A stretch of 64,000 bases of DNA, taken from positions 1 through 64,000 of the forward strand of contig NZ_JAPDKN010000030.1 of NCBI RefSeq assembly GCF_026163565.1, given 5' to 3'. Origin of the DNA: Chryseobacterium sp. YIM B08800 (GTDB taxonomy: Bacteria > Bacteroidota > Bacteroidia > Flavobacteriales > Weeksellaceae). Position numbers and translations under genes: made by a program. Position 1 is the stretch's first letter, and the number at the start of each line of letters is the position of its first letter. Below are positions 26,424-37,501 of the stretch, one piece after another. The notes below the pieces were generated by a model that saw only the letters and a program-made list of their open reading frames with translations, did no database searches and had not been told where the DNA came from.

Positions 26424-26428
26424 CAGTC

Positions 26429-26754
26429 TCTTTTGGCGCTAAAAATTAAACATAACACGGTAAAATATTGAAAACCAGCTCTTTCATTAATTTGAAAGGG
26501 TCTTCTGTGTTTTTACTGTGATTGCGGTTTTTCGTCGTTAGATAAAAATAAAAATATTTTGCATTACACTGTGAAAAGATATACCAGTGTTGCAGTTAGA
26601 AATTAGATTTTAGAAACTAGATTTTAGAAAGAAGACTCATTCTGATAGCGCCAAACATCAAATGTCTTTTTTCTTAAGCTCTTTTATCTACCAGTCTTTT
26701 TCTGATATTTTTGAATAAAAACAAAATATTTTTTAACCCTTTCTTAAAAGTTTT
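26429..26754 (+). promoter_or_regulatory. Long structured leader of rpoB
   Basis: Two nested hairpins: CACGGTAAAA (26456-26465) with TTTTACTGTG (26511-26520), and inside them CTCTTTCA (26479-26486) with TGAAAGGG (26493-26500). Further on, TTAGAAATTAGATTTTAG-type short repeats fill 26595-26635. No ORF is seen. It may hold an attenuator or a protein-binding site controlling rpoBC. Confidence 0.5.
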
Positions 26755-29700
26755 ATGAGTAAAACAACATCAACAACTAGGGGAGTTGAGAGAATTAATT
26801 TCTCTTCGGCTAAAGGAAAAATCATTACTCCGGATTTCTTAGATATCCAGTTAGAGTCATTTAAAGATTTTTTCCAGCTAGACACACTTCCTGAGGACAG
26901 AAAGAAAGAAGGTTTGCACAAAACCTTCCAAGAAAACTTTCCAATTACCGATTCTAGAAACCAATTTGTATTGGAATTCTTAGATTATTTGGTAGATTCT
27001 CCACGTTATTCAATCAATGAATGTGTGGAAAGAGGTTTAACGTATTCAGTTCCTCTAAAAGCGAGACTTAAATTGTATTGTACAGACCCTGAACATGAAG
27101 ATTTTCAGACCGTTGTACAAGATGTATATTTAGGTCCGGTTCCTTACATGACAGACAGTGGTTCTTTCATTATCAACGGAGCAGAGCGTGTTATTGTAAC
27201 TCAGCTACACAGATCTCCGGGTGTGTTCTTCGGACAGACTTACCACGCAAACGGAACAAAATTGTATTATTCAAGAATTATCCCTTTCAAAGGATCTTGG
27301 ATGGAATTTACTACCGATATCAACAGTGTAATGTACGCGTATATCGACCGTAAGAAAAAATTACCTTTAACAACATTATTAAGAGCGATCGGTTTTGAAT
27401 CTGATAAAGATATTCTTCAGATTTTCGACCTTGCTGAAGAAGTGAAAGTTTCTAAAGCTGCCCTTAAAAAAGTAGAAGGAAGAACATTGGCTGCGAGAGT
27501 ATTGAACACTTGGTTTGAAGATTTCGTAGACGAAGATACTGGTGAGGTTGTTTCTATAGAAAGAAACGAAATCATCTTAGATAGAGAAACTATTCTTGAA
27601 AAAGAACATTTAGATCTTATTTTGGATGCTGGTGTGAAATCTATCTTGATTCACAAAGAAAATTCAAACGAATTCTCTATCATCCAGAATACTTTACAAA
27701 AAGACCCTACCAACTCTGAAAAAGAAGCGGTAGAATATATTTACCGTCAGTTAAGAAATGCAGATCCACCAGATGAGGAAACTGCAAGAGGAATTATCGA
27801 AAAATTATTCTTCTCTGAGCAAAGATATTCATTAGGTGAAGTAGGACGTTACAGACTAAACAAAAAGTTAGGTCTTAATATCCCGACTACAACTGAGGTT
27901 CTTACAAAAGAAGATATCATTGCGATTGTAAGACACTTGATCGAATTGGTAAACTCTAAAGCTGAGGTTGATGATATCGACCACTTATCAAACAGAAGGA
28001 TTAAAACTGTTGGTGAGCAATTAGCAGGACAGTTCGGTGTAGGTCTTTCTAGAATTGCAAGAACTATTAAGGAGAGAATGAACGTTAGAGATAACGAAAT
28101 CTTTACTCCTCTTGACCTTGTTAATGCTAAAACTTTAACATCAGTTATTAACTCATTCTTTGGTACCAACCAGCTTTCTCAGTTTATGGACCAAACCAAC
28201 CCATTGTCAGAAATCACGCACAAGCGTAGACTTTCTGCACTAGGACCTGGTGGTTTATCAAGAGAAAGAGCAGGCTTCGAGGTACGTGACGTTCACCATA
28301 CTCACTATGGTAGAATTTGTCCTATCGAAACTCCTGAAGGACCAAACATTGGTTTGATTTCATCTTTAGGTATTTATGCTAAAATCAATACTTTAGGTTT
28401 CATCGAAACTCCATATAGAAAAGTTAATGAAGGTACTGTAGATTTACATGCAGATCCTATTTACTTAAATGCGGAAGACGAAGAAGATAAAGTAATTGCT
28501 CAGGCAAACGTTGAGCTGAATGACAATGGTACATTTATCACAGACAGAATTATTGCTCGTCTAGATGGTGATTACCCTGTAGTAGAGCCTTCTGAAGTTA
28601 ATTTGATCGACGTTGCACCAAACCAGATTTCTGGTATTTCAGCTTCATTAATTCCATTCTTGGAGCATGATGATGCGAACCGTGCATTGATGGGATCAAA
28701 CATGATGCGTCAGGCAGTTCCTTTGTTGAAGCCACAAGCTCCAATCGTAGGTACAGGTCTGGAACAACAAGTTGCAAAAGATTCTAGAATCTTGATTAAT
28801 GCTGAAGGTAACGGTACTGTAGAGTACGTTGATGCTGATAAGATCACTATTAAATATGAAAGAAGCGAAGACGAAGATTTAGTGTCATTCGAATCTGCTA
28901 CTAAAACATATAACCTTACGAAGTTTAGAAAAACTAACCAGAGTACAACAATTACCCTAAGACCAAACGTAAGAGTAGGTGAAACAGTGGTAAAAGGACA
29001 AGTACTTTGCGACGGTTATGCTACTGAAAAAGGAGAATTGGCTCTTGGTAGAAACTTAGTAGTTGCGTTCATGCCTTGGAAGGGTTATAACTTTGAGGAT
29101 GCGATCGTAATTAACGAAAAAGTTGTACGTGAAGACTGGTTTACTTCAATCCACGTAGATGAGTATTCTCTTGAAGTTCGTGATACCAAATTAGGTATGG
29201 AAGAATTGACAGCAGATATTCCTAACGTTTCTGAAGAAGCTACTAAAGATCTTGATGAGAACGGTATGATCAGAATCGGTGCTGAAGTGAAGCCTGGTGA
29301 TATCATGATCGGTAAGATTACTCCAAAAGGTGAATCTGACCCTACTCCTGAAGAAAAACTTCTTAGAGCAATCTTTGGTGACAAAGCTGGTGATGTAAAA
29401 GATGCTTCATTAAAAGCAGATTCTTCATTAAGAGGTGTTGTTATCAACAAGAAATTGTTCTCTAGAAATATTAAAGATAAAAAGAAAAGAACTGAAGAAA
29501 AGCTTAAACTTGAAGAGATTGAAAACACTTACAAGGCTAAGTTTGACGAGTTAAGAAATAGTTTAATTGAAAAATTAAATACTCTTGTTAGCGGTAAAAC
29601 TTCTCAGGGAGTTACCAACGACTTAGATGAAGAAATCATCGGTAAGGGTATGAAATTTACTCATAAATTATTAACATCAGTTGAAGATTACGTTAACGTA

Positions 29701-30576
29701 AGCGGTGCAGATTGGACTGTTGACAACGATAAGAATGAATTGATCAAACAATTAATTCACAACTATAAAATCAAATTCAACGATATTCAAGGGGTTAAAA
29801 ACCGTGAGAAATTCGCAATTTCTATCGGAGATGAGCTTCCAGCAGGTATCATGAAGTTGGCTAAAGTTTATATCGCTAAAAAACGTAAACTAAACGTTGG
29901 AGATAAAATGGCAGGTCGTCACGGTAACAAAGGTATCGTTTCGAGAATCGTTCGTGAAGAAGATATGCCATTCCTGGAAGACGGAACACCAGTAGATATC
30001 GTATTGAATCCACTTGGGGTACCTTCTCGTATGAACATCGGTCAGATCTACGAAACCGTTCTTGGATGGGCAGGTAGAAAATTAGGATTGAAGTTCGCTA
30101 CGCCAATCTTTGACGGAGCAAGTCTTGATCAGATTACTGAGTACACAGAGAAAGCAGGAGTTCCTAAGTTCGGTCACACTCACCTTTATGATGGAGGTAC
30201 CGGAGAAAGATTTACTCAGGCTGCAACTGTTGGTATCATCTATATGTTGAAACTTGGACACATGGTAGATGACAAAATGCACGCACGTTCTATCGGGCCT
30301 TACTCATTGATTACTCAGCAACCATTAGGAGGTAAAGCTCAGTTTGGTGGACAGAGATTCGGAGAGATGGAGGTTTGGGCTCTTGAAGCATTTGGAGCAT
30401 CAAATATCTTGAGAGAGATCCTTACTGTGAAGTCAGATGACGTGATTGGTAGAGCAAAAACTTATGAAGCGATTGCAAAAGGTGAAGCAATGCCTGAACC
30501 AGGTATTCCTGAATCTTTCAACGTATTACTTCACGAGTTACAAGGTCTTGGATTAGACGTAAGACTAGAGGAATAA
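26755..30576 (+). CDS. rpoB: DNA-directed RNA polymerase subunit beta
   Basis: 1273 residues. The usual blocks are readable: SPGVFF and GSWMEF, the rifampicin region [53 protein letters not shown] region (~460-525), the active-site stretch [10 protein letters not shown], and [13 protein letters not shown] (~1043). The clamp end matches [20 protein letters not shown]. The rifampicin pocket shows no obvious resistance change: the usual Q, D, H, R and S residues are present. It is transcribed from its own promoter and followed 84 bases later by rpoC. Confidence 0.99.
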   Translation: MSKTTSTTRGVERINFSSAKGKIITPDFLDIQLESFKDFFQLDTLPEDRKKEGLHKTFQENFPITDSRNQFVLEFLDYLVDSPRYSINECVERGLTYSVPLKARLKLYCTDPEHEDFQTVVQDVYLGPVPYMTDSGSFIINGAERVIVTQLHRSPGVFFGQTYHANGTKLYYSRIIPFKGSWMEFTTDINSVMYAYIDRKKKLPLTTLLRAIGFESDKDILQIFDLAEEVKVSKAALKKVEGRTLAARVLNTWFEDFVDEDTGEVVSIERNEIILDRETILEKEHLDLILDAGVKSILIHKENSNEFSIIQNTLQKDPTNSEKEAVEYIYRQLRNADPPDEETARGIIEKLFFSEQRYSLGEVGRYRLNKKLGLNIPTTTEVLTKEDIIAIVRHLIELVNSKAEVDDIDHLSNRRIKTVGEQLAGQFGVGLSRIARTIKERMNVRDNEIFTPLDLVNAKTLTSVINSFFGTNQLSQFMDQTNPLSEITHKRRLSALGPGGLSRERAGFEVRDVHHTHYGRICPIETPEGPNIGLISSLGIYAKINTLGFIETPYRKVNEGTVDLHADPIYLNAEDEEDKVIAQANVELNDNGTFITDRIIARLDGDYPVVEPSEVNLIDVAPNQISGISASLIPFLEHDDANRALMGSNMMRQAVPLLKPQAPIVGTGLEQQVAKDSRILINAEGNGTVEYVDADKITIKYERSEDEDLVSFESATKTYNLTKFRKTNQSTTITLRPNVRVGETVVKGQVLCDGYATEKGELALGRNLVVAFMPWKGYNFEDAIVINEKVVREDWFTSIHVDEYSLEVRDTKLGMEELTADIPNVSEEATKDLDENGMIRIGAEVKPGDIMIGKITPKGESDPTPEEKLLRAIFGDKAGDVKDASLKADSSLRGVVINKKLFSRNIKDKKKRTEEKLKLEEIENTYKAKFDELRNSLIEKLNTLVSGKTSQGVTNDLDEEIIGKGMKFTHKLLTSVEDYVNVSGADWTVDNDKNELIKQLIHNYKIKFNDIQGVKNREKFAISIGDELPAGIMKLAKVYIAKKRKLNVGDKMAGRHGNKGIVSRIVREEDMPFLEDGTPVDIVLNPLGVPSRMNIGQIYETVLGWAGRKLGLKFATPIFDGASLDQITEYTEKAGVPKFGHTHLYDGGTGERFTQAATVGIIYMLKLGHMVDDKMHARSIGPYSLITQQPLGGKAQFGGQRFGEMEVWALEAFGASNILREILTVKSDDVIGRAKTYEAIAKGEAMPEPGIPESFNVLLHELQGLGLDVRLEE

Positions 30577-30594
30577 TTTTAAATTTTAAATTAT

Positions 30595-30660
30595 AAATGT
30601 TGAATGGCAACATTCAAAAATTAATCTAAAATCTAAAATCTAAAATTTAAAATCTAACAA
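30595..30660. repeat. Short tandem words between rpoB and rpoC
   Basis: Repeats of AATCTAAAATCTAAA (about 10-base period, 30620-30657) preceded by a small hairpin GTTGAATGGCAACATTC. Similar CTAAAATCTA-type words occur before the RND pump (13655-13690) and before rpoB. Confidence 0.6.
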
Positions 30661-33600
30661 ATGTCAAATAAAAATAAATCAAGTAGATTTAATAAAATAA
30701 CCATCGGTTTAGCTTCTCCGGAGTCTATTTTACAGGACTCAAGAGGGGAGGTTCTTAAGCCGGAAACTATTAACTACAGAACGCACAAACCTGAAAGAGA
30801 CGGTTTGTTCTGTGAAAAGATCTTCGGTCCTATCAAGGATTACGAATGTGCTTGTGGTAAATACAAGAGAATTCGTTACAAGGGGATCGTTTGTGACCGT
30901 TGTGGTGTAGAGGTTACGGAGAAAAAAGTACGTAGAGAGAGAATCGGGCATATCAATTTGGTAGTTCCTATTGCTCACATCTGGTATTTCCGTTCTTTAC
31001 CAAACAAAATCGGTTACCTTTTGGGTATTCCTTCCAAGAAATTGGATATGATTATCTATTACGAAAGATATGTGGTAATTCAACAAGGTATTGCTAAGAA
31101 ATTAGACGGTGCCGATTTTGATCACATGGAATTCCTTACAGAAGAAGAATACCTTGATATCATGGAAACTCTTCCTGTAGAAAACCAGTATCTTGATGAT
31201 TCAGATCCAAACAAATTCATCGCTAAAATGGGTGCTGAAGCTGTTGAGGAACTATTAAAAAGAATCGATCTTGATGCATTGTCTTTCGACTTAAGACACA
31301 AAGCTCACAACGAAGGTTCTAAGCAAAGAAGAACTGAAGCTCTAAAAAGATTGAACGTTGTAGAAGCATTGAGAGGTGCTAATACAAGAATGATCAACAG
31401 ACCAGAGTGGATGATTATGCGTGTGCTTCCTGTAATTCCACCAGAACTAAGACCATTAGTTCCATTGGATGGAGGACGTTTCGCTACTTCCGATTTGAAT
31501 GACCTTTACAGAAGAGTTATTATCAGAAACAACCGTTTGAAGAGATTATTGGAGATCAAAGCTCCTGAAGTAATCTTGAGAAACGAGAAGCGTATGCTTC
31601 AGGAATCTGTAGATTCATTATTCGATAATACAAGAAAATCTTCTGCAGTAAAATCTGAATCAAACAGACCATTGAAATCACTTTCAGATTCATTGAAAGG
31701 TAAGCAAGGTCGTTTCCGTCAGAACTTACTAGGGAAAAGGGTAGATTACTCTGCACGTTCGGTAATTGTTGTAGGTCCAAACTTACAGCTTCACGAATGT
31801 GGTATTCCTAAAGATATGGCTGCGGAACTTTACAAACCATTTATCATTAGAAAACTAATTGAAAGAGGGATTGTAAAAACAGTAAAATCTGCAAAGAGAA
31901 TTATTGATAGAAAAGAACCTGTAGTTTATGATATCCTAGAAAACGTGATGAAAGGTCACCCTGTTTTATTAAACAGAGCACCTACCCTTCACAGACTGGG
32001 TATTCAGGCTTTCCAACCTAAGATGATCGAAGGTAAAGCAATTCAGCTACACCCATTAGTAACAACAGCATTCAACGCCGATTTCGATGGTGACCAGATG
32101 GCGGTACACTTACCGTTAGGACCAGAAGCGATCCTTGAAGCTCAGTTATTGATGTTAGGTTCTCAAAACATCTTGAACCCAGCAAACGGTTCTCCAATTA
32201 CAGTACCTTCTCAGGACATGGTTCTTGGCCTATATTTCATGACCAAAGAATTAAGCTCTACTGAGACAATGAAAGTAAAAGGTGAAGGTCTTGCATTCTA
32301 TTCTCCTGAAGAAGCTGAAATTGCTTATGCAGAAGGCAGAGTTTCTTTAAATGCTAAAGTAAAATGCAGATTACCAATAAAGCAAGACGGAGAAATCGTT
32401 ACAAAGTTGATCGAAACGTCTGTTGGTAGAATTTTATTCAACCAAATTGTTCCAAAACAGGTAGGATATATTAATGAACTTTTAACGAAGAAATCATTAA
32501 GAAACGTTATCGGTAAAATTCTTGCTGATACAGATTTCCCTACAACTGTGAAGTTCTTGGATGCAATGAAAGACTTAGGTTACTCAAATGCATTCAAAGG
32601 AGGTCTTTCTTTCTCATTAGGTGACATCGTAGTTCCTGTTGAGAAAAAACAGATGATTGCTACTTCTATTGAAACGGTAGACGAAATTAGAGCTAACTAT
32701 AACATGGGTCTAATTACCGATACAGAACGTTATAACCAGGTAATCGACGTTTGGACAAACACAAACGCTGGATTAACTGAAATGATCATGAGCAGAATGA
32801 AAACTGACCAAGGTGGTTTCAACTCTGTATACATGATGCTTGATTCTGGAGCGAGGGGTTCTAAAGAACAGATCCGTCAGTTATCTGGGATGAGAGGTTT
32901 GATGGCAAAACCGCAAAAAGCTGGTTCTACCGGTGCGGAAATTATCGAAAACCCGATCCTTGCCAACTTTAAAGAAGGTCTTTCGATTCTAGAATACTTT
33001 ATCTCAACCCACGGTGCTCGTAAAGGTCTTGCGGATACCGCTCTTAAGACTGCCGATGCAGGTTACTTAACGAGAAGATTGGTAGACGTTGCACAAGACG
33101 TTATCGTTACAGAAGACGACTGTGGAACTTTAAGAGGTACAGAAGTTACTGCACTTAAGAAAAATGACGAGATCGTTGAAAAGATTTCAGAAAGAATCTT
33201 AGGTAGAGTTTCTTTACATAATATTTACGACCCTGAAACAGATGAGTTAATCGCTCAGGCAGATCAGATCATTAATGAATCTTTAGCTAAAAAAATCGAG
33301 GAACTTGGTATTGAAGCTGTTGAGGTTCGTTCACCACTGACTTGTGAAACTAAAAAAGGTATCTGTGCTAAATGTTACGGTAGAAACTTGGCAACAGGTA
33401 AGATGATTCACATGGGTGAAGCTGTAGGTGTTATTGCTGCACAATCAATTGGGGAACCGGGAACTCAGCTTACGTTGAGAACTTTCCACCAAGGGGGTGT
33501 ATCTACAAATGTATCAGAAAACCCTTCAATCGTTGCAAGAAGAGACGGTATCGTAGAATTGGATGAGGTAAGAACAATTACTTCAGAAGACGAAAACGGT

Positions 33601-34926
33601 AATACTGCAGAAGTAGTAGTGTCTCGTACAACAGAATTTAGATTGGTTGCTGATAACGAATCTAGAACTCCATTAATGGTAGCAAACGTACCTTACGGTG
33701 CTATATTATCTGTAAAACCAGGTGATAAAGTAAGCAAAGGAGATTTGATCTGTAAATGGGATGCGTACAACGCAGTAATCATTGCAGAAACTGCTGGTAA
33801 AGTAGAATATGAAGATATTATCCAAGGTATTTCATTCCAGTTGGAAATTGACGAAGCTACAGGATTTGAAGAAAAAGTAATCTCTGAATCTAGAAATAAG
33901 AAAGCAGTACCTACATTAAAAGTAGTAGATTCTAAAGGTGTTGAACAAAAAGGTTACAACTTACCGGTAGGAGCCCACTTAATGGTAAACGATGGTGAAA
34001 AAATTAAGGCTGGTAAAATCTTAATTAAGATCCCAAGAAAAGCTGCTAAGACAGGAGATATCACCGGAGGTCTTCCGAGAGTTACCGAATTATTCGAAGC
34101 AAGAAACCCTTCAAACCCAGCGGTTGTTACAGAAATCGACGGGGTAGTTTCTTACGGAAAAATCAAGAGAGGTAACCGAGAATTGATCGTTGAAGCTAAA
34201 ACTGGGGAAAGAAAAATTTATTTAGTTAAATTATCAAACCAGATTCTGGTACAGGAGAATGACTTCGTGAGAGCTGGTTCGCCACTTTCTGACGGTTCAG
34301 TTACTCCAGACGATATCTTGAAGATCAAAGGACCAACTGCGGTTCAGGAATATTTAGTAAATGAAATTCAGGAAGTTTACCGTCTACAAGGGGTGAAAAT
34401 CGACGACAAGCACTTTGAAATTATCGTAAGACAGATGATGACAAAAGTATCTATCGTTGATGGAGGTGATACTCAGTTCCTTGAAGCTGCTTTAGAGCAT
34501 AAATTTGATTTCTTAGAAGAAAACAACAGAGTATTCGGTCTTAAAGTAGTTACTGAAGCCGGAGATTCTAAAGTATTCAGACCAGGACAAATGATTACTG
34601 CAAGAGAACTAAGAGACGAAAACTCTAAGTTGAAGCGTGAAGATCAGGCTTTAGTTGAAGTAAGAGAAGCTTTACCTGCTACTGCAACGCCAGTATTGCA
34701 AGGTATTACAAGAGCCGCTCTACAAACTAAGTCGTTCATGTCTGCAGCATCATTCCAGGAAACAACTAAAGTTCTAAACGAAGCAGCAGTTGCTGGTAAA
34801 GTAGACAGCTTGAATGGTCTTAAAGAAAATGTAATTGTAGGACACAGAATCCCTGCAGGTACAGGTCTTAAAGAGTATCAAAATGTAATTGTTGGTTCTA
34901 AGAAAGAGTTCGAAGACTTAAACTAA
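30661..34926 (+). CDS. rpoC: DNA-directed RNA polymerase subunit beta prime
   Basis: 1421 residues. The N-terminal zinc ribbon is [20 protein letters not shown] (~65-85). The catalytic motif [12 protein letters not shown] (~475) holds the three Asp that bind the active-site Mg. The second zinc site is [19 protein letters not shown] (~900), followed by the trigger loop ([16 protein letters not shown]). Length and order are typical of Bacteroidota. An imperfect 15-base hairpin (34937-34973) without a T run follows. Confidence 0.99.
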   Translation: MSNKNKSSRFNKITIGLASPESILQDSRGEVLKPETINYRTHKPERDGLFCEKIFGPIKDYECACGKYKRIRYKGIVCDRCGVEVTEKKVRRERIGHINLVVPIAHIWYFRSLPNKIGYLLGIPSKKLDMIIYYERYVVIQQGIAKKLDGADFDHMEFLTEEEYLDIMETLPVENQYLDDSDPNKFIAKMGAEAVEELLKRIDLDALSFDLRHKAHNEGSKQRRTEALKRLNVVEALRGANTRMINRPEWMIMRVLPVIPPELRPLVPLDGGRFATSDLNDLYRRVIIRNNRLKRLLEIKAPEVILRNEKRMLQESVDSLFDNTRKSSAVKSESNRPLKSLSDSLKGKQGRFRQNLLGKRVDYSARSVIVVGPNLQLHECGIPKDMAAELYKPFIIRKLIERGIVKTVKSAKRIIDRKEPVVYDILENVMKGHPVLLNRAPTLHRLGIQAFQPKMIEGKAIQLHPLVTTAFNADFDGDQMAVHLPLGPEAILEAQLLMLGSQNILNPANGSPITVPSQDMVLGLYFMTKELSSTETMKVKGEGLAFYSPEEAEIAYAEGRVSLNAKVKCRLPIKQDGEIVTKLIETSVGRILFNQIVPKQVGYINELLTKKSLRNVIGKILADTDFPTTVKFLDAMKDLGYSNAFKGGLSFSLGDIVVPVEKKQMIATSIETVDEIRANYNMGLITDTERYNQVIDVWTNTNAGLTEMIMSRMKTDQGGFNSVYMMLDSGARGSKEQIRQLSGMRGLMAKPQKAGSTGAEIIENPILANFKEGLSILEYFISTHGARKGLADTALKTADAGYLTRRLVDVAQDVIVTEDDCGTLRGTEVTALKKNDEIVEKISERILGRVSLHNIYDPETDELIAQADQIINESLAKKIEELGIEAVEVRSPLTCETKKGICAKCYGRNLATGKMIHMGEAVGVIAAQSIGEPGTQLTLRTFHQGGVSTNVSENPSIVARRDGIVELDEVRTITSEDENGNTAEVVVSRTTEFRLVADNESRTPLMVANVPYGAILSVKPGDKVSKGDLICKWDAYNAVIIAETAGKVEYEDIIQGISFQLEIDEATGFEEKVISESRNKKAVPTLKVVDSKGVEQKGYNLPVGAHLMVNDGEKIKAGKILIKIPRKAAKTGDITGGLPRVTELFEARNPSNPAVVTEIDGVVSYGKIKRGNRELIVEAKTGERKIYLVKLSNQILVQENDFVRAGSPLSDGSVTPDDILKIKGPTAVQEYLVNEIQEVYRLQGVKIDDKHFEIIVRQMMTKVSIVDGGDTQFLEAALEHKFDFLEENNRVFGLKVVTEAGDSKVFRPGQMITARELRDENSKLKREDQALVEVREALPATATPVLQGITRAALQTKSFMSAASFQETTKVLNEAAVAGKVDSLNGLKENVIVGHRIPAGTGLKEYQNVIVGSKKEFEDLN

Positions 34927-34936
34927 ATACGAGTTT

Positions 34937-34973
34937 CGTGTTTCGGGGTACAGATTTAGTATCCCGAATCACG
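34937..34973. repeat. Imperfect inverted repeat after rpoC
   Basis: CGTGTTTCGGGGTAC pairs with GTATCCCGAATCACG (13 of 15 positions). No T run follows, so it is not a standard terminator. Confidence 0.5.
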
Positions 34974-35066
34974 CATCTCGATGTAAAATAAATAAAAAAT
35001 AATGTTCAGGCTTCAAAGTTTTTTTTATTTTTGAAACTTGAACTTTTAAAAAAATTAAACAAAAAA

Positions 35067-35375
35067 ATGGACAATCAAAATCAAAACAACGATCCAAACA
35101 ACATCAACATCCAACTTAACGAGATGGTAGCTTCAGGAGTTTACTGTAACCTTGCTTTAGTAAACCACTCTCCATCTGAGTTTGTAGTAGATTTCATCCA
35201 ACTTATGCCGGGTGTACAACAAGCTAACGTGAGATCAAGAGTAATCTTGGCTCCACTTCACGCTAAGAGAGTTTTAGCTGCACTTCAGCAAAACATCACA
35301 AACTACGAGCAACAATTCGGAGAAATCAAAGAAGTTGAGCCTTTCGTATTAGGAGGAAACAACGTTAACGCTTAA
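35067..35375 (+). CDS. DUF3467 domain protein
   Basis: 102 residues from ATG 35067. An upstream in-frame TTG at 35031 overlaps a -7 element (TATTTTTG, 35026-35033), so it cannot be the start. The Asn/Gln-rich N-terminus is followed by a DUF3467 core: LNEMVASGVYCNLALVNHSPSEFVVDFIQLMPG, then VRSRVILAPLHAKRVLAALQQNI and YEQQFGEI. The family often sits just after rpoC in Bacteroidota; its role is unknown. It has its own promoter and terminator. Confidence 0.9.
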   Translation: MDNQNQNNDPNNINIQLNEMVASGVYCNLALVNHSPSEFVVDFIQLMPGVQQANVRSRVILAPLHAKRVLAALQQNITNYEQQFGEIKEVEPFVLGGNNVNA

Positions 35376-35396
35376 GATTTATCTTAAATATATAAG

Positions 35397-35427
35397 AATG
35401 CTTCAACGAAAGTTGGAGCATTTTTTA
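35397..35427 (+). terminator. Terminator after the DUF3467 gene
   Basis: AATGCTTCAAC-GAAA-GTTGGAGCATT (one G-U pair, GAAA loop), then six T. Confidence 0.85.
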
Positions 35428-35517
35428 TTTTTACAATACATTATTCAATAAACTAAATAAATTAATGTATAATTCTTAATGATTTTAAATTATATTTGTT
35501 AGGCAAAGTTGAAAAAT

Positions 35518-36168
35518 ATGAACGTTGAACAGTTTACCTTAGAAAAATTCGGGTTTTTAGGAAAAGATTTTTTAGAAGAAATTCAAAAGCATGCTTCTCT
35601 GGTTAATATAAAAAGCAAAACCGAGATTCTTGCAGAAGGAAATAAAATAAAAAATATTCCTTTCGTAATAAACGGAAGTTTAAAGGTATATGCTTTAAAT
35701 GACGGAAGAGAACTCATTTATAACTATATAAGATCTGGGGAAACTTGCTTAATGAGTTTTTCTACAATTTTTAATGACTTTGTAAGCAGAGTGTATGTTG
35801 TTTCGGAAGAAGATACAGAAGCACTCATAATACCGGCGAATGTTTTACTCGACTGGCTGATTAAATATCCCCAAATTAATAAGCTTTTTTACTACGAATT
35901 TGATCTTCGTTTTACAGATATTATGAATATGGTAAACGATGCCGTTTTTCATAAACTAGATAAAAGGGTTCTAAATTATATCAGACAACAGATTGCTATT
36001 ACCAGACACAATCCTATTAAGCTTACTCATAAAGAAATTGCCAATAATTTAGGAACTTCAAGAGAGGTAATTAGCAGAGTTTTAAAAAAAGTGGAAAACG
36101 AAGGCGAAATTATTCAAACTAAAGAAGGGATAAAAATACCTGTAAATGAAAATGTTAGACTAATCTAA
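35518..36168 (+). CDS. Crp/Fnr-family transcription regulator
   Basis: 216 residues from ATG 35518. A TTG at 35509 is too close to the -7 element TATATTTG (35491-35498) to be preferred. Residues ~20-120 are a cyclic-nucleotide-binding-like beta-roll (ILAEGNKIKNIPFVINGSLKVYALNDGRELIYNYIRSGETCLMSF). Residues ~165-200 hold the Crp-type helix-turn-helix (LTHKEIANNLGTSREVISRVLKKVENEG). The cAMP-binding RxS signature is absent and there is only one Cys, so it is neither a canonical cAMP receptor nor an Fe-S Fnr; the signal is unknown. It precedes the operon at 36287 and a Crp-like palindrome lies in between. Confidence 0.9.
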   Translation: MNVEQFTLEKFGFLGKDFLEEIQKHASLVNIKSKTEILAEGNKIKNIPFVINGSLKVYALNDGRELIYNYIRSGETCLMSFSTIFNDFVSRVYVVSEEDTEALIIPANVLLDWLIKYPQINKLFYYEFDLRFTDIMNMVNDAVFHKLDKRVLNYIRQQIAITRHNPIKLTHKEIANNLGTSREVISRVLKKVENEGEIIQTKEGIKIPVNENVRLI

Positions 36169-36220
36169 TGAATTATATTTAATATTTTTAACTTCTCCGA
36201 TTGATAAAAACAATTCACTC

Positions 36221-36236
36221 GGTGACTTTTATCACC
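36221..36236 (+). promoter_or_regulatory. Crp/Fnr-type operator upstream of the heme/redox operon
   Basis: GGTGACTTTTATCACC is a perfect GGTGA-N6-TCACC palindrome, close to the Crp form TGTGA-N6-TCACA. Its centre lies about 42 bases before the start expected from the -7 element at 36259-36266, the class II activator position. No TTTG -33 element is present, which fits activator dependence. Confidence 0.7.
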
Positions 36237-36258
36237 TGTTTTTAGAATTATAAGTGTA

Positions 36259-36266
36259 TAAGTTTG
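36259..36266 (+). promoter_or_regulatory. -7 element of the heme/redox operon
   Basis: TAAGTTTG, 20 bases before the ATG at 36287, with no matching -33 element upstream. Confidence 0.65.
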
Positions 36267-36286
36267 TCATACAATAATAAACAATT

Positions 36287-37138
36287 ATGCGTATGACAAA
36301 AACTCTCCTTTTTTTGTCAATATTTGCTTCAGGTTTTGCTTTTGCTCAGGAAGACCTTTTGAAAGATATTGACACCATTCAAACAAAAAACACAGAAAAT
36401 TCTCCACCAGCTTTCAAAGCACTTCAAATTGTTACAGGTCAGTCTACAAAACTTTCCGCAAAAAACGAATGGTATATTGTAGTTGCACATCGTTTTGGAG
36501 ATGTAAGCAAAGGATTCAAAGATTTCTTCGGATTAGATGATGCCTCTACAAAATTGGGTGTTATTTATGGCGTTACAGATGGTCTTTCATTAAGTCTTTC
36601 GCGAGAAACTAATCTTAAAACTTTTGAAGGCGCTGCGAAATATAAATTAATTAAGCAAAGTGAAAATTTTCCGGTTGATATTGTTGGCTACAATGTATTG
36701 GCGGTAAATACTGATCTTAGCAAAGACAATTACCCGCATCTGAAGTTCGGAGACAGACTTTCTTATCTCACTCAGGCATTAATATCGAGAAGGTTTAATG
36801 AAAATTTTTCTTTACAGTTAACACCTTCTTATGTTCACAAAAACCTTTATGAACCGATGATTGAAGACAAAAATCAGTTCTTGACAGGTTTAGGCGGTCG
36901 TTATAAAGTTTCGAAAAGAATATCGATCAACGCCGAGTATTTTGTGAATTTTGATAATCACAGTTTTTATAAAAACCCACTCTCTTTGGGGATGGATATA
37001 GAAACTGGGGGACATGTGTTCCAGCTTTTATTTACCAATTCCCAGCTGAATTCCGATATCGGTTACCTTACTAATGCGTCGGGAAAATGGGAGAAAGGGC
37101 AGATTTTCTTTGGATTTAATCTTTATAGAGTTTTTTAG
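36287..37138 (+). CDS. DUF5777-type outer-membrane beta-barrel protein
   Basis: 283 residues with a signal peptide (MRMTKTLLFLSIFASGFAFAQ). The mature part follows the DUF5777 beta-barrel pattern: ALQIVTGQSTKLSAKNEWYIVVAHRFGDVSKGFKDFFGLDDASTKLGV region, GVTDGLSLSLSRE, then strands FSLQLTPSYVHKNLY, ISINAEYFVNFD and GHVFQLLFTNSQ, ending in an aromatic strand (GQIFFGFNLYRVF). It probably sits in the outer membrane; no ligand is known. It is the first gene of an operon with a c-type cytochrome (2 bases later), YceI, ankyrin and a DOMON-like secreted protein. Confidence 0.85.
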   Translation: MRMTKTLLFLSIFASGFAFAQEDLLKDIDTIQTKNTENSPPAFKALQIVTGQSTKLSAKNEWYIVVAHRFGDVSKGFKDFFGLDDASTKLGVIYGVTDGLSLSLSRETNLKTFEGAAKYKLIKQSENFPVDIVGYNVLAVNTDLSKDNYPHLKFGDRLSYLTQALISRRFNENFSLQLTPSYVHKNLYEPMIEDKNQFLTGLGGRYKVSKRISINAEYFVNFDNHSFYKNPLSLGMDIETGGHVFQLLFTNSQLNSDIGYLTNASGKWEKGQIFFGFNLYRVF

Positions 37139-37140
37139 GT

Positions 37141-37491
37141 ATGAAAAAAATGATGTGTATTATCTCACTGGCATTGGTATCTATTGCCTGTGAAAGCAGA
37201 ACCTACGAAGAGATTTCAGACAAAACTCAGGTTGTAGAGTTAGTAACCTACAACAAAGATGTAAAACCGATTATTGATGCCAATTGTATCGTTTGTCATT
37301 CACCCGGAAATCCGGCTGCATTTCAACCTTGGACAAGCTACAATCAGGTGAAAAATAATATTGACAAAATTATCGACAGAATTAACAGACCAATCGGAGA
37401 TCCTCAAAAAATGCCTCAAGGCGGTAGTTTATCACCATCACAAATCTCTATCATCACCAAATGGAAAACCGATGGATTGATTGAAAACTAA
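37141..37491 (+). CDS. Mono-heme c-type cytochrome lipoprotein
   Basis: 116 residues. A lipoprotein signal with lipobox SIAC (Cys ~17) puts it on the periplasmic side of a membrane. The heme-attachment site is CIVCH (~57-61, ...DANCIVCHSPGNPAA) and a Met in DPQKMPQGG is a plausible second axial ligand. This resembles the small cytochrome c domains of Bacteroidota that follow VTYNKDVKPIID. It would carry electrons in the periplasm. It starts two bases after the DUF5777 stop. Confidence 0.88.
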   Translation: MKKMMCIISLALVSIACESRTYEEISDKTQVVELVTYNKDVKPIIDANCIVCHSPGNPAAFQPWTSYNQVKNNIDKIIDRINRPIGDPQKMPQGGSLSPSQISIITKWKTDGLIEN

Positions 37492-37501
37492 AAAAAATAA
37501 T

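Noticed and set aside
26955..28300. Rifampicin-resistance change in RpoB
   Set aside because: The resistance-determining region reads as the normal sequence ([20 protein letters not shown]), with no known resistance substitution visible.
30654..30664. CTAACAAATGT before rpoC, resembling the left part of the paa operator
   Set aside because: The right half is not palindromic (TCAAAT follows) and the match comes from the CTAAAATCTAAC word run plus the start codon.
35031..35066. Upstream TTG starts (also at 8566, 35509, 37481, 39454, 51453)
   Set aside because: Each lies next to or inside a -7 element, a previous gene or a spacer repeat, and an in-frame ATG a few codons later gives the family's normal N-terminus.
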